A DNA stretch of 64,000 bases from Sulfuritalea sp. (GTDB lineage: Bacteria; Pseudomonadota; Gammaproteobacteria; Burkholderiales; Rhodocyclaceae). How positions within the stretch are numbered: position 1 is the stretch's first letter; every line of letters starts with the position of its first letter. The translations under genes and the position numbers were made by a program. This document shows, piece by piece, positions 54,091 through 63,855 of this stretch. The DNA lies in contig NZ_JAFLDR010000007.1 of NCBI RefSeq assembly GCF_017302275.1, positions 62,001 to 126,000 on the forward strand, written 5' to 3'. Under the pieces are notes generated by a model. The model was not told the origin of the DNA. It did no database searches and saw only the letters and a program-made list of their open reading frames with translations.

Positions 54091-55110
54091 ATGAAATACA
54101 CCGATGGCGCCGAAAAGAGCGCTGAATACCTGAGGCAGGCCCTGGCCCTGATGGCGAAGCAGGATGCGGCAATGCATCCGGTCAGCTATGCGGTCTGGTA
54201 CGACCACGTCGCCGGCCGCAATGCAGCTCTGAGCGCCCGTCTCGACGAGTATTTGAAGGCCGGCAAGGCGCTTGACGAAAAGGCCACGTACGACCTCTAT
54301 TCCGAGCATGTTGCCGAGATCGACGTGGATCTGGCGCGGCAGATCAGTGCCGGCGTCCAGAAAGTCATGGCCGACGTCACATCGTCGGCCGAGCAGGCGG
54401 GCGACCGGGCAGGTCGGTTCGGCGATGCCCTGGGCAAGTGGTGCGATGAGCTGGCACCCGCGGCGGCAGGCCGGAGCCCGGGCGTCAATGCCATTCTCGA
54501 ACTCACCCGCGACATGCAGGGTTCCATCACCCTGCTGAAGGCGCGCCTCGACGACAGCAGGAGCGAGATCGAGCAATTGCGGCAGGAAGTCATCAAGGTG
54601 CGCACCGAAGCACTCACCGACGGCCTCACCGGACTTGCGAACCGGCGCGGCTTCGACATCGAACTGGCCACCTCCCTGGCCGAGGCCGAAACGGGTAGTT
54701 CCGGGCCCAGCCTGCTGATCGCCGACATCGACCTGTTCAAACGTATCAACGACAGCTACGGCCACCTGTTCGGCGACAAGGTGCTGAAGGCGGTGGCGCA
54801 GATCCTCCGCGACAACGTCAAGGGCAAGGATACGGCGGCGCGTTACGGCGGCGAGGAATTCGTCGTCCTGCTGCCGGACACGCCGCCCGAAGGCGCCCGA
54901 CGCCTGGCTGAAAGCATCCGCGCCATCGTCGAGCGCTGCCGCATCAAGCGCGCTACCGACAACGGCGCCGTGGCGAACATAACGATATCCATCGGCGTCG
55001 CGGGTTTCCGGCCTGGCGAGGCCGCGCACGATCTCGTCGCGCGCGCCGACTCGGCCCTGTACGCGGCGAAATCGGGGGGCCGCAATCGTGTCGCCGTGTC
55101 GGCCTCCTAA
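54091..55110 (+). CDS. Diguanylate cyclase (GGDEF)
   Basis: 339 residues. N-terminal 170 residues are helical with no known domain (WYDHVAGRNAALSARLDEYL). The GGDEF domain starts DGLTGLANRRGF and contains the active GGEEF in AARYGGEEFVVLL. The inhibitory I-site RxxD is replaced by KGKD. It makes cyclic di-GMP. GGGGAG precedes the ATG. It stands between the sirohaem gene and a hybrid kinase, with no link to sulfur metabolism visible. Confidence 0.92.
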   Translation: MKYTDGAEKSAEYLRQALALMAKQDAAMHPVSYAVWYDHVAGRNAALSARLDEYLKAGKALDEKATYDLYSEHVAEIDVDLARQISAGVQKVMADVTSSAEQAGDRAGRFGDALGKWCDELAPAAAGRSPGVNAILELTRDMQGSITLLKARLDDSRSEIEQLRQEVIKVRTEALTDGLTGLANRRGFDIELATSLAEAETGSSGPSLLIADIDLFKRINDSYGHLFGDKVLKAVAQILRDNVKGKDTAARYGGEEFVVLLPDTPPEGARRLAESIRAIVERCRIKRATDNGAVANITISIGVAGFRPGEAAHDLVARADSALYAAKSGGRNRVAVSAS

Positions 55111-55306
55111 CCGGCGCCCGGAGGACGACCCGACGCGGCGCTGGTGCGCGACAAGCTGAAGTGGTTCCACGAAGAGCACCGAGATCGAAATGCCGAGCGC
55201 GCGACCAAGGGCATCCCTGCGTTGCAAGGGTGGCGCCGGCGGGCGATTCATGCTCCGCCAGGAGACTCGCCGCCATCAATCCATGGACTGAAGAAAGTCC
55301 CTGGCC

Positions 55307-57967
55307 TTGTTCAAGATGCCCGCAGGCAATAACTCCCGCCGACTGCCCGGCATCTTGCAGCCGATGATCCGTTCCTCCGGTCACTTGCCCCCCACACCTG
55401 CCGTCGATCCGGCTGCAACGCTATCGTCGACGCCGTCTCCGGCCCTGATCAGGTTCGCCGCGCTAATCCTGTTCCTGGGTGGCATGGCGTCGGTCGCGAC
55501 CACGCTGACCCTTGGCCAGATGCAGCCAGTACGCCTGGCGCTGCAGGCGATGCTCGCCGGTACGGGCCTGCTGGCGATTCTCTGCCTCCACTGGGGCTGG
55601 TTGGTCGCCGGCACCTACGCCCTTGTAGTCGGCTGCTGGCTGGTGGTTACCGGACTCGCGACGATTACCGGCGGCGCCACTGCCGCCGCGATCCACGCCT
55701 ACCCGGCCATCATCATTTTCATAGGCTGGCTGATCGACTGGCGCGCCGCCGTGATCAGTGCGCTCATCACGGCTGTGACGATCTTCGCCTTCGCCGCGGC
55801 CGAGAATCTGCACTACCTGCCCCCGGCCTTGCCAACGAGCCCGACCCAGCGAGCGACGATGACGGTGATCATTCTCGCCGTCGCCACCGCCGTGGTCGTT
55901 GCCTTGGTTCGGGCTTACCAGCAGCGGGGCGTCGAGAACCTGCGGATCAGCCGTGATCTGGCGCACCGCAGCCATGAACTGGAGCGCAGCCAGACCGAAC
56001 TGAACAAAGCCCAGTCGGTCGCCAAGGTGGGCAGCTGGATCGCCGACTTCGGCGCGGAGACGATCCAGTTATCGACCGAGGCGCAACGCATTATCGGTTC
56101 CGACGCGGACGCGCTGCGCGGCGTGAGGGACTACCTTGCCAGGCTTCATCCCGCGGACAGGGACGCCGCAAAGCTGGCCTGGCAGGCCGCAATGGATGGC
56201 GGAGCACTGGACCATGAACATCGCATCGTGGTCGGCGACGAACTGCGCTGGGTGAGACAGAAGGCCGATTTCGAGCGCAACTCCGAAGGCAAGCCCGGTC
56301 GCGCCGTCGGCATCATCCAGGACATCACCGACAGGCACGCCGCCGAGTCATCCCTGCGCCTGTCCGAAGAGCGATTTTCCGTGGCTTTTCGTTCCAGCCC
56401 GCTGGCCGCCTCGATCGCCCGCGTTGCCGATGGCTGCTTCGTCGAAGCCAACCGCAACTACGAACGCTATTTCGGCTGGAAACGCGAGGAACTGCTGGGC
56501 CGCAGCTCGCTGGACGTAGGGCTCTGGGCGAGCAAGGAAGCGCGCAGCGAGTGGCTTGCGATCCTGCTGCGCGACGGCCGCGTGGTTGATTTTGAGACCG
56601 TCTGGAGGCACAAGAACGGGGAGCTTCGGCACGTCAGCGTTTCCGCGGAACTTGCCGAAATGGGCAACGAACAGTGCGTTTTGGCCCACGTCAGCGACAT
56701 CACGGAACGCAGGCGTGCACAGGCCGAACTGGAACAACACCGCCACCATCTCGAGGAACTGGTGTTCTCGCGCACCGCCGAACTCGCCACCGCGCGCGAT
56801 GCCGCCGAAGCCGCCAACCGCGCCAAGAGCGTGTTCCTGGCCAACATGAGCCACGAACTGCGCACGCCGATGAACGCCATCATGGGCATGACCGATCTCG
56901 CGCTGCGCCGTGCGAGCGATCCGCAACAAGCCGACTGGCTGGCGAAGAGCATGGACGCGTCGCGCCACCTGCTCGGCGTGATCAACGACATCCTCGATAT
57001 CTCGCGCATCGAGGCCGAGCGCATGACGCTCGAAGAAAAGGATTTTTCGCTTTCCGAGGTGATCGCCGAAGCCCTGAGCATTCAGGACGAGGCGGCGCGC
57101 GCCAAGGGGCTGCAGCTGGTCAGCGAAATCGCCGCGGAAATTCCACCCAGGCTGTGCGGCGACGCCATGCGCCTGCGCCAGATACTGCTCAACTACCTCG
57201 GCAACGCCGTGAAATTCTCCGAGTCCGGCGAGATCGCGGTGCGAGCCCATGTCGTCGAAGGCGACAGCCTCAGCCTGTTGCTGCGCATCGAGGTCGAGGA
57301 CCGCGGCATCGGCATCAGCGACGAGCAGCAGCTCCGCTTGTTCCACGCCTTCACCCAGGCCGACGACTCGATGACGCGCAAATATGGCGGGACCGGACTC
57401 GGCCTGATCATCTCGCGACGCATCGCCCGCCTGATGGGCGGCGATACCGGGGTCGCCAGCCGCGAAGGACGGGGCAGCACCTTCTGGGCGACGATTCGCC
57501 TGCGTCAGGCATCCGCGCAAGCGGTGACGGCAGCACCGGCGGACCTCGAGTGCCCACGCGAACGCCTGGCCGCCAATTTTTCGGGCCGCCGGGTGCTGGT
57601 CGTGGAGGACGAGCCGGTGAATCGCGAAGTCGCCGTGTATCTGCTGGGGGATGCCGGACTGCAGGCCGAGGTGGCGACCAATGGCCTCGAAGCCGTGGCC
57701 ATGGCGGGCAGTGGCGCCTACGATCTGATCCTGATGGACATGCAGATGCCGATCATGAACGGACTCGAGGCCACCCGTGCGATCCGGGCTTTGCCCGGCA
57801 TGCCACCCATCCCCATCATTGCCATGACCGCCAACGCCTTCGACGATGACCGCGAAGCCTGCCTTGCCGCCGGCATGAATGCCCACATCGGCAAGCCCTT
57901 CCTGCCGGACGCGTTCTACGCGGAATTGCTGCGTTGGCTGCAGTCCGGCGCCGCCGATACCCCGTAG
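55307..57967 (+). CDS. Membrane hybrid histidine kinase (PAS-HisKA-HATPase-REC)
   Basis: 886 residues from ATG 55307 (an in-frame ATG at 55364 is also possible). About six membrane segments in residues 45-205 form an unassigned sensor. PAS domains follow at about 230-345 and 345-470. The phosphorylated His is about residue 516 in MSHELRTPMNAIMG. HATPase motifs are ILLNYLGNAVKFSE and GTGLGLIISRRIA. A C-terminal receiver has its Asp near residue 811 in LILMDMQMPIMNG. The partner regulator is not in view; the neighbouring GGDEF gene may be a partner. Confidence 0.93.
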   Translation: MFKMPAGNNSRRLPGILQPMIRSSGHLPPTPAVDPAATLSSTPSPALIRFAALILFLGGMASVATTLTLGQMQPVRLALQAMLAGTGLLAILCLHWGWLVAGTYALVVGCWLVVTGLATITGGATAAAIHAYPAIIIFIGWLIDWRAAVISALITAVTIFAFAAAENLHYLPPALPTSPTQRATMTVIILAVATAVVVALVRAYQQRGVENLRISRDLAHRSHELERSQTELNKAQSVAKVGSWIADFGAETIQLSTEAQRIIGSDADALRGVRDYLARLHPADRDAAKLAWQAAMDGGALDHEHRIVVGDELRWVRQKADFERNSEGKPGRAVGIIQDITDRHAAESSLRLSEERFSVAFRSSPLAASIARVADGCFVEANRNYERYFGWKREELLGRSSLDVGLWASKEARSEWLAILLRDGRVVDFETVWRHKNGELRHVSVSAELAEMGNEQCVLAHVSDITERRRAQAELEQHRHHLEELVFSRTAELATARDAAEAANRAKSVFLANMSHELRTPMNAIMGMTDLALRRASDPQQADWLAKSMDASRHLLGVINDILDISRIEAERMTLEEKDFSLSEVIAEALSIQDEAARAKGLQLVSEIAAEIPPRLCGDAMRLRQILLNYLGNAVKFSESGEIAVRAHVVEGDSLSLLLRIEVEDRGIGISDEQQLRLFHAFTQADDSMTRKYGGTGLGLIISRRIARLMGGDTGVASREGRGSTFWATIRLRQASAQAVTAAPADLECPRERLAANFSGRRVLVVEDEPVNREVAVYLLGDAGLQAEVATNGLEAVAMAGSGAYDLILMDMQMPIMNGLEATRAIRALPGMPPIPIIAMTANAFDDDREACLAAGMNAHIGKPFLPDAFYAELLRWLQSGAADTP

Positions 57968-58186
57968 GGTGTCCTTGCCGCGACTGCGTCGGCACGACCT
58001 ATCGAATAGCCGTTTCGTCTGCCTTGATTCCGCCACGGTGCGCCGCCCCATGCATGAGGCCACGCGGCAGGAGCTGCAGCTGTGCCGCCTGGGCGTCCTT
58101 GACGATGCTTTTTTTCCGAATTTTCCGCGGCAACAAGACTGCGCTGGATAAGCGGTACGCAGCGCGAACCTGCCGAACCCTGGCGG

Positions 58187-59044
58187 TCAGTAGAGCACCT
58201 CGCTCCAGCGTCCGCTCGATTTCAGCGCATTTTCGACGCGCAGCCAGTTGCTGCCCGAACCCGCCAGTTTGATCATCGATTGTTCGATCGCCGGCAACAT
58301 ATTTGACGTGCCGGCGACGAAGACCTTCGTATTCGGCCGCTGCAGGATTTCCCAGACCTCCGCCGCATTCTGTTCCAGGGCCTGACCCATGGCCACCGGC
58401 GCATCCAGCGCCGGGCGCGGACTCACCGCCTGGAAGGCCTTGAAGGTGGGTTGGTCGAAGTAATTCGCCAGGTCGCTGTTCTCTTCGTTCATGTAGAGCA
58501 TTTCCAGCGGACTCTTTGCGCCGTAGAACAGCCGTATCTGGCCCTGCCAGCCGCCGATCTTTTCGTAGATCTGGCGGATCAGGGTGCGGAAGGGCGCGAT
58601 GCCGGTGCCCATGCCCAGCATCAGTATGTCGGCGGTCTTGTCTTCGGGAATCACGAACGGATAGCCGACCGGGCCGGCGAAGACGATCGCGTCGTCGGGA
58701 CGCAGGTCGCACAGGTAGTTCGAGGCGATGCCCTTGTATTCCTCGCCGTTGAACTCGTCGATGTAGGAGCAACGGCGCACGCAGATGGCGAACTCGGTGG
58801 CATCCTGGCGCTTTTCGAGGTCCATGATCCCGTACAGCCGCGCGTGGCTGCCAGCGCCGAACTGGCCGGGCGCCAGCACGCGGACCAGGTTGCCCAGCGA
58901 GGGATCGAAGCCCAGGTCGGTGGTGCGGAACACCATGTGGCGCACCTCCTCGCGCGAGGCCGGCGGCGTGATGCGGCGCGACTCCTTGAGGGTCGCGGAA
59001 TAGGTCCGTGCAGGAGGCGCGGCGGGGGGCGTTAGTGGCTGCAT
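58187..59044 (-). CDS. Ferredoxin-NADP reductase-like flavoprotein
   Basis: 285 residues. FAD motif region SHARLYGIMDLEKRQDATEF is atypical, NAD(P)-binding ILMLGMGTGIAPFRTLIRQI is clear, and the end GRWSEVLY is the plant-type FNR C-terminal aromatic. Placed downstream of the rnf genes on the same strand, it could exchange electrons between Rnf-made ferredoxin and NADPH. Identification of the exact FNR subtype is uncertain. Confidence 0.8.
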   Translation of the reverse strand: MQPLTPPAAPPARTYSATLKESRRITPPASREEVRHMVFRTTDLGFDPSLGNLVRVLAPGQFGAGSHARLYGIMDLEKRQDATEFAICVRRCSYIDEFNGEEYKGIASNYLCDLRPDDAIVFAGPVGYPFVIPEDKTADILMLGMGTGIAPFRTLIRQIYEKIGGWQGQIRLFYGAKSPLEMLYMNEENSDLANYFDQPTFKAFQAVSPRPALDAPVAMGQALEQNAAEVWEILQRPNTKVFVAGTSNMLPAIEQSMIKLAGSGSNWLRVENALKSSGRWSEVLY

Positions 59045-59064
59045 GAGATGGACTCCTCGATAAG

Positions 59065-59277
59065 TCAGCGATGTTTCATAGCGGATGCGGCAGGTTCGGC
59101 GTCACAGGCGCTGGCGCAGCCGCTGCCGGCGGAACAGCAGCCGCATTTTCCGGGGTCGCGGAAAGGTCCGAGCAGCGGATTGCGCGCGGCGAAGCGGCGG
59201 TAGGCGCGGTCGATCAGGATCCCGCCCAGGGCGAGGCTGAAAATGACGGCGATGGCGGTCAGGTAGGTCGTCATCAT
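59065..59277 (-). CDS. Small Cys-rich membrane protein (NqrM/DUF539-like)
   Basis: 70 residues from MMTTYLTAIAVIFSLALGGI. One membrane segment is followed by KCGCCSAGSGCASACD, a metal-cluster-like cysteine stretch. It overlaps the rnfA stop (ATGA). Proteins of this size and layout next to nqr or rnf genes help mature the flavin or iron sites; assignment to that family is by pattern only. Confidence 0.55.
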   Translation of the reverse strand: MMTTYLTAIAVIFSLALGGILIDRAYRRFAARNPLLGPFRDPGKCGCCSAGSGCASACDAEPAASAMKHR

Positions 59278-59852
59278 CCGCCCAGCCCGGCAAAGCCCAT
59301 GAAGGACAGCGAAAGGATGCCGGCCAGCATCAGCGACAGGGCCGTGCCCTGCGCCAGGTCGGGCACGTTGGACAGCGTCAGGCGCTCGCGCACGCTGGCC
59401 ATCAGCACCAGCGCCAGGGTGAAGCCTGCGCCGCCGCCGACGGCGAACACCACGGACTGCACAAAGCTGTAGTCGCGGGCCGTCTGGAACAGCGCGACGC
59501 CGAGCACGGCGCAGTTGGTGGTGATCAGCGGCAGGTAGATGCCCAGCGCGCGGAACAGCGCCGGGCTGTACTTCTTCAGCACCATCTCGACCAGCTGCAC
59601 CGCCGAGGCGATGATCACGATGTAGGAAATCAGGCGCAGGAACTCGAGGTGGAAGGCGGTCAGCAGCAGGTTGAGGCCGTAGGCGCAGAGCGAAGCCACC
59701 AGCATCACGAAGGTGGTCGCCACGCCCATCGGGAAGGCCGTGTCGAGCTTGCCCGAAACGCCGAGGAAGGGGCACAGGCCGAGGAACATCGCCAGCACGA
59801 AGTTATTGGCCAGCAGCGCATTGACGAAGATCTGGAAGGCGGATTCAGACAT
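59274..59852 (-). CDS. rnfA: Rnf electron transport complex subunit A
   Basis: 192 residues, usual length, with six membrane segments. ALLANNFVLAMFLGLCPFLG and LITTNCAVLGVALFQ carry the paired Cys motifs that bind the intramembrane iron site. It overlaps rnfE by eight bases. Confidence 0.96.
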   Translation of the reverse strand: MSESAFQIFVNALLANNFVLAMFLGLCPFLGVSGKLDTAFPMGVATTFVMLVASLCAYGLNLLLTAFHLEFLRLISYIVIIASAVQLVEMVLKKYSPALFRALGIYLPLITTNCAVLGVALFQTARDYSFVQSVVFAVGGGAGFTLALVLMASVRERLTLSNVPDLAQGTALSLMLAGILSLSFMGFAGLGG

Positions 59853-60492
59853 GCTGGCCGGCCTCCGTCGTGGGTGCCGCGCGACGCAGCTTGCGTCGCT
59901 CCAGCCAGGCGAAGAACAGCAGCCAGGCGCCGAGCACGAAGAAGCCGCCGGGCGGCAGCACCATGATCACCCAGGGCTGGAAGCTAGCGCCGAACAGCGT
60001 GATGCCGAACAGCGTGCCGGCGCCGAGGATCTCGCGCACCGCGCCCAGCGCGAACAGGCCGACGGCGAAGCCGATGCCCATGCCGGCGGCGTTGAGCATC
60101 GCCGGCAGCGGCGGATTCTTCGAGGCGTGCGCCTCGGCGCGGCCGAGGATGATGCAGTTCACCACGATCAGCTGGATGAAGGCGCCCAGCGCATCGTAGA
60201 GCGCCAGGCTGATGGCCTGGATCGCGTAATCCACCGCGGTGACGAAGGTGGCGATGATCACGATGTACACCGCGATCCTCACCTCCTTGGGCACCATGCG
60301 CCGCAACAGCGACACCAGGCCGCAGGAGCAGACCAGCACGAACATCGTCGCCAGGCCCATCGACAGGGCATTGACGGCCGATACCGATACGGCCAGCACC
60401 GGGCACATGCCCAGCACCATGACGAACACCGGGTTCTGGCGCCAGATGCCCTCGGTGAATTCGTCCCAGGTCTTGTATTGAGCGGTATTCAT
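59845..60492 (-). CDS. rnfE: Rnf electron transport complex subunit E
   Basis: 215 residues with six membrane segments. PVFVMVLGMCPVLAVSVSAV and QLIVVNCIILGRAEAHAS are the counterparts of the RnfA Cys motifs. It starts in an ATGA overlap with rnfG. Confidence 0.95.
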   Translation of the reverse strand: MNTAQYKTWDEFTEGIWRQNPVFVMVLGMCPVLAVSVSAVNALSMGLATMFVLVCSCGLVSLLRRMVPKEVRIAVYIVIIATFVTAVDYAIQAISLALYDALGAFIQLIVVNCIILGRAEAHASKNPPLPAMLNAAGMGIGFAVGLFALGAVREILGAGTLFGITLFGASFQPWVIMVLPPGGFFVLGAWLLFFAWLERRKLRRAAPTTEAGQHV

Positions 60493-61226
60493 GATTTCGT
60501 CGCCAGGGTATCGAGTTTGGGAACCAGGCGCGGCAGCAGCGCCTGCGCCGAATCATTGATGGCCTTGCCCACGGCGCGCGAGGTGATCGTCGCGCCGGCG
60601 ATGGCATCGATCTGCCAGGGGTCGGTCTTGCTGCCGCGCTTGACGACCTTGACCTCGTTGGCCAGCGCGGAGAGGTCGGCCTTGAGCTTGACGTCGAGCG
60701 CCGTGAAGTTGGCGAGGAATTCCCTGTCGGTGATGATCTTGTCGCCGATGCCCGGCGTCTCGCGCATGGCCACCACGCCGATGCCGACCACGCACTGGCA
60801 GTCCGGCTGGTAGCCGAACATGATGCGCACGTTGTCGGCATAACCCTTGCCCACGCCCTCGGCGGCAATGCCGGCGAGCTTGCCGGCATCGTCGTAGGCG
60901 GCGAAGAACTTCACGGCGCCGGCCGCAATCGCCGTATCCCCAGCGCCGACTCTTGCGATTCCACCCCCGGCCTGGGCGACGAACTCTTCGATCGACTTCG
61001 CCTTGGGCAACACCTTGAACACCGCGCGTTCGGTGGCGATGCGTTTGTTGGCCGCCACCGCGTCGTAGGTGCCCTGGTAGGCGCCGACGATGATCAGGCC
61101 GCAGATGGCCGAGACCAGGCCGAGGGTACGGATCATTGCGCCGGTCGGTGATTCCGGCACGGCGGCCTCGCCGGCCGCGACCGCGATCGGGATCACCTTC
61201 TTGTCGCTGGAGGGTTGATCACTCAT
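60489..61226 (-). CDS. rnfG: Rnf electron transport complex subunit G
   Basis: 245 residues from MSDQPSSDKKVIPIAVAAGE. A single N-terminal membrane segment (TLGLVSAICGLIIVGAYQG) and a periplasmic FMN domain. The FMN-linked Thr is expected in IAGATITSRAVGKA. A dispersed-repeat copy encodes GIARVGAGDTAI, an insertion-like stretch before the FMN domain core. Confidence 0.93.
   Translation of the reverse strand: MSDQPSSDKKVIPIAVAAGEAAVPESPTGAMIRTLGLVSAICGLIIVGAYQGTYDAVAANKRIATERAVFKVLPKAKSIEEFVAQAGGGIARVGAGDTAIAAGAVKFFAAYDDAGKLAGIAAEGVGKGYADNVRIMFGYQPDCQCVVGIGVVAMRETPGIGDKIITDREFLANFTALDVKLKADLSALANEVKVVKRGSKTDPWQIDAIAGATITSRAVGKAINDSAQALLPRLVPKLDTLATKS
60931..60950 (-). repeat. Dispersed bipartite repeat, copy 15
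   Basis: N7 = TGGGGAT, preceded by AAGA. Inside rnfG, same strand, read as RVGAGDTAI. Confidence 0.85.
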
Positions 61227-62371
61227 TTTTTCGGCTTGTTCGGCAGGAAGCGCTTCTTCGGCGTCACCGCGCTGGCTTCTTCGCGCGAGATGTAGCCGGG
61301 GTTCAGCGGATAGGTGGCGCGCTTCTTGACGCGATCGAGCACACCGCGGCCGAAGGGCACCGGCTGGGTGATTTTCTCGATCAGCGGCGAGGCGGCATTG
61401 GCGATCAGGATGGCGTACATCACACCTTCCGGCAGGCCGCTGTAGTAACGGATCACCACCGTCAACAAGCCGATCAGCGCGCCATAGACCCACATGCCCT
61501 TGGGCGTCACCGGCGAGGTCGCCATGTCGGTCGCCATGTACACCGCGCCGAGGATCAGGCCACCGGAGAAAAGCATGAAGAAGGGATTCGGATAGCGCGC
61601 CGGATCGAAGGCGAACAACAGCCAGGCCGTCAGCGCCGCGCTGCCCAGCACCGCCAGCGGGATGCGCCAGTCCATGTAGCGGCGCGAGGCGAGGTAGGCG
61701 CCGCAGAGCAGGATCAGCAGCGGCGACGGGCCGACCGCCATGTTGCCGGAGAGTGAAGTCAGCAACTCGTCGGCATTGACCAGTACGCCGTCGAACTTCC
61801 ATTTCGCCAGCGGCGTCGCTCCGGCCAGCGCGTCGAGGTTCTTGGCCTTGAGCCAGGCAGTGGCGTCGGCCGGGATCATCAGCGGCCAGGCCAGCGTCGA
61901 CGGGATGAACTCGGTGAAGCGTCCGGGCAGGAAGGATGGCGTGTAAGTCGCTATCGCCGTCGGGAAGGCCGCCTGGACGAAGGCGCGGCCGATCAGCGCC
62001 GGATTGAAAACATTGAAGCCGATGCCGCCGAACAGGGCCTTGCCCAGGGCGATGGCGACGATGCCGGCCACCGCGCCCATCCACAGCGGAAAGCCCGGCG
62101 GCAATGTCAGCGCCAGCAACAGCCCGGTGATGACTGCCGAGTAGTCGGACAAACGCCCGGCCTGGGTGCCGGTGCGCACGAAAAAGCGCTCGGTAAGCAG
62201 GCAGGCGCCGGTCACCACAGCGATCGAGGCCAGCGCCGAGATACCGTACTGGAAGACGTAGAAGGCGCAGATCGGCAGCAGCGAGTAGACCACGTTGCGC
62301 ATGATGGTCTCGACCGTCTTGGCCGATTGCACGTGCGGCGCGGAGCGGATTTCGATCGGCGCGGAGGTCAT
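61223..62371 (-). CDS. rnfD: Rnf electron transport complex subunit D
   Basis: 382 residues from MTSAPIEIRSAPHVQSAKTV. Multi-pass membrane protein with the covalent FMN Thr expected in ALAGATPLAKWKFDG. SALIGRAF-like NPALIGRAFVQAAFP and VYMATDMATSPVTPKG are typical. An upstream in-frame extension crosses the rnfC gap and is rejected. It overlaps rnfG by four bases. Confidence 0.94.
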   Translation of the reverse strand: MTSAPIEIRSAPHVQSAKTVETIMRNVVYSLLPICAFYVFQYGISALASIAVVTGACLLTERFFVRTGTQAGRLSDYSAVITGLLLALTLPPGFPLWMGAVAGIVAIALGKALFGGIGFNVFNPALIGRAFVQAAFPTAIATYTPSFLPGRFTEFIPSTLAWPLMIPADATAWLKAKNLDALAGATPLAKWKFDGVLVNADELLTSLSGNMAVGPSPLLILLCGAYLASRRYMDWRIPLAVLGSAALTAWLLFAFDPARYPNPFFMLFSGGLILGAVYMATDMATSPVTPKGMWVYGALIGLLTVVIRYYSGLPEGVMYAILIANAASPLIEKITQPVPFGRGVLDRVKKRATYPLNPGYISREEASAVTPKKRFLPNKPKK

Positions 62372-62480
62372 TGGCCCACCCCCCAGCCCCCGCCCCACGG
62401 GCGGGGGTGACGGCGGTTCGCCGCTGCGCGGCTCCATATCCTTGGCTGCGCCGCCCTTGGGGCGGCCCTGCGGACGGCGC
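62372..62480. other. GC-rich gap between rnfC and rnfD with hairpin
   Basis: 109 bases containing CCCCCGCCC-CAC-GGGCGGGGG (62387-62407), a perfect 9-bp hairpin. The composition recalls the dispersed GC-rich element, but the conserved ends are absent. Confidence 0.45.
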
Positions 62481-63851
62481 TCATGCCGCTTTCTCCCTGA
62501 GGATCTGCTTGGCGACGCGGAACTGCTGTACCAGCGGGATGTTGGACGGGCAGACATAGGTGCAGCAGCCGCACTCGAAGCAGTCACCGAGGTAATACTG
62601 CTCGCCCATCAGGTCGTACTCACGCTTGGCGGCGAGCATGCCGAGGGTCGAGGGATTGAGGCCCATCGGGCAGGATTCGACGCATTCGCCGCACTTGATG
62701 CAGGGATAGGTCTGGCGCGACTCGCGCGCCAGCATGTCCTCGCGGCGGAATACCAGCACGCCCGACACGCCCTTGGTGATCGGCACGTCGAGCGAAGCGA
62801 TGGCCTGGCCCATCATCGGCCCGCCGAGGATCACCTGGCGCGCATCCATGGCATCCACCGCCGGCGCGCCGGCATAGTCGAGCACGAACTTGAGCGGCGT
62901 GCCGAGGATCACGCGGTAGTCGCCGGGCTTGGCCACGCCGGGCCCGGTCACCGTCACCACGCGCTCGGTGAGCCCCTGCCCGAGCGGCAGCAGCTTGCCC
63001 AGCGCCGCCAGCGTGCCCACGTTGCTGACCACCATGCCCAGCGCGATGGGCAGGCCGCCGGCCGGCATCTCGGCGCCGAACAGCGCCATGATCAGCATCT
63101 TTTCCGAGCCCTGCGGATACTTGGTCGGCACCGCCTCGACATGGATTTCTTCCGTCACACCGGCGGCGTGCGCGTCGGCGATGGCCTGGCGCAGCACCAG
63201 CACCGCATCCGGCTTGTTGTCCTCGACGCCGATGATGCTGCGCACCGCGCCGGTGGCGCGCATGGCGTAGCGGATGCCGGTGATCAGGTCGGCGGCATGC
63301 TCGATCATGACGCGATGGTCGCAAGTGAGATAGGGCTCGCACTCGCAGCCATTCACCACCAGGGTATGCACCTTGGCCTGCTTCGGCACCGAGAGCTTGG
63401 CGTGGGTGGGAAAGGCCGCGCCGCCAAGGCCGACCATACCGGTATCCCAGATCGCCTGCAGGATGTCCTGCCCGGTGGCCTGCGACAAGTCGCGCGGCCG
63501 GCCCCAGAGATCTTCCTGGGTCGCGCCGGCATGCGCGCGAATGACGATGGACTCGACCCAGGGGCCGCGCATGCCGGGACGCAGGCCGATGAATTCGACC
63601 ACACCGGAAAGCGGCGCATGGTGCGGCACCGACAGCCACTCGTCGCTACGCGCGATCGGCTGGCCGCGCACCACTTCCTGGCCGACGCGGACGATCGCCC
63701 GCGGCACCTTGCCGATGTGCTGCGACAGCGGCACCGTGACCCGGTCGGGGAAGGGCAGCCGGCGGATCCTGCGCTCCGCCGTCAGCTTGCAGCTCGGCGG
63801 ATGCACGCCGCGCTGGAAGGCTTCGCCGCGAAAGTAGGAGACGAGTTTCAT
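62481..63851 (-). CDS. rnfC: Rnf electron transport complex subunit C
   Basis: 456 residues. N-terminal RnfC barrel, NADH/FMN Rossmann-like VHTLVVNGCECEPYLTCDHR, and two 4Fe-4S clusters in PCIKCGECVESCPMGLNP and CFECGCCTYVCPSNIP. It couples ferredoxin and NAD(H) electron exchange at the cytoplasmic side. Cut by no edge. Confidence 0.95.
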   Translation of the reverse strand: MKLVSYFRGEAFQRGVHPPSCKLTAERRIRRLPFPDRVTVPLSQHIGKVPRAIVRVGQEVVRGQPIARSDEWLSVPHHAPLSGVVEFIGLRPGMRGPWVESIVIRAHAGATQEDLWGRPRDLSQATGQDILQAIWDTGMVGLGGAAFPTHAKLSVPKQAKVHTLVVNGCECEPYLTCDHRVMIEHAADLITGIRYAMRATGAVRSIIGVEDNKPDAVLVLRQAIADAHAAGVTEEIHVEAVPTKYPQGSEKMLIMALFGAEMPAGGLPIALGMVVSNVGTLAALGKLLPLGQGLTERVVTVTGPGVAKPGDYRVILGTPLKFVLDYAGAPAVDAMDARQVILGGPMMGQAIASLDVPITKGVSGVLVFRREDMLARESRQTYPCIKCGECVESCPMGLNPSTLGMLAAKREYDLMGEQYYLGDCFECGCCTYVCPSNIPLVQQFRVAKQILREKAA

Positions 63852-63855
63852 TGGC

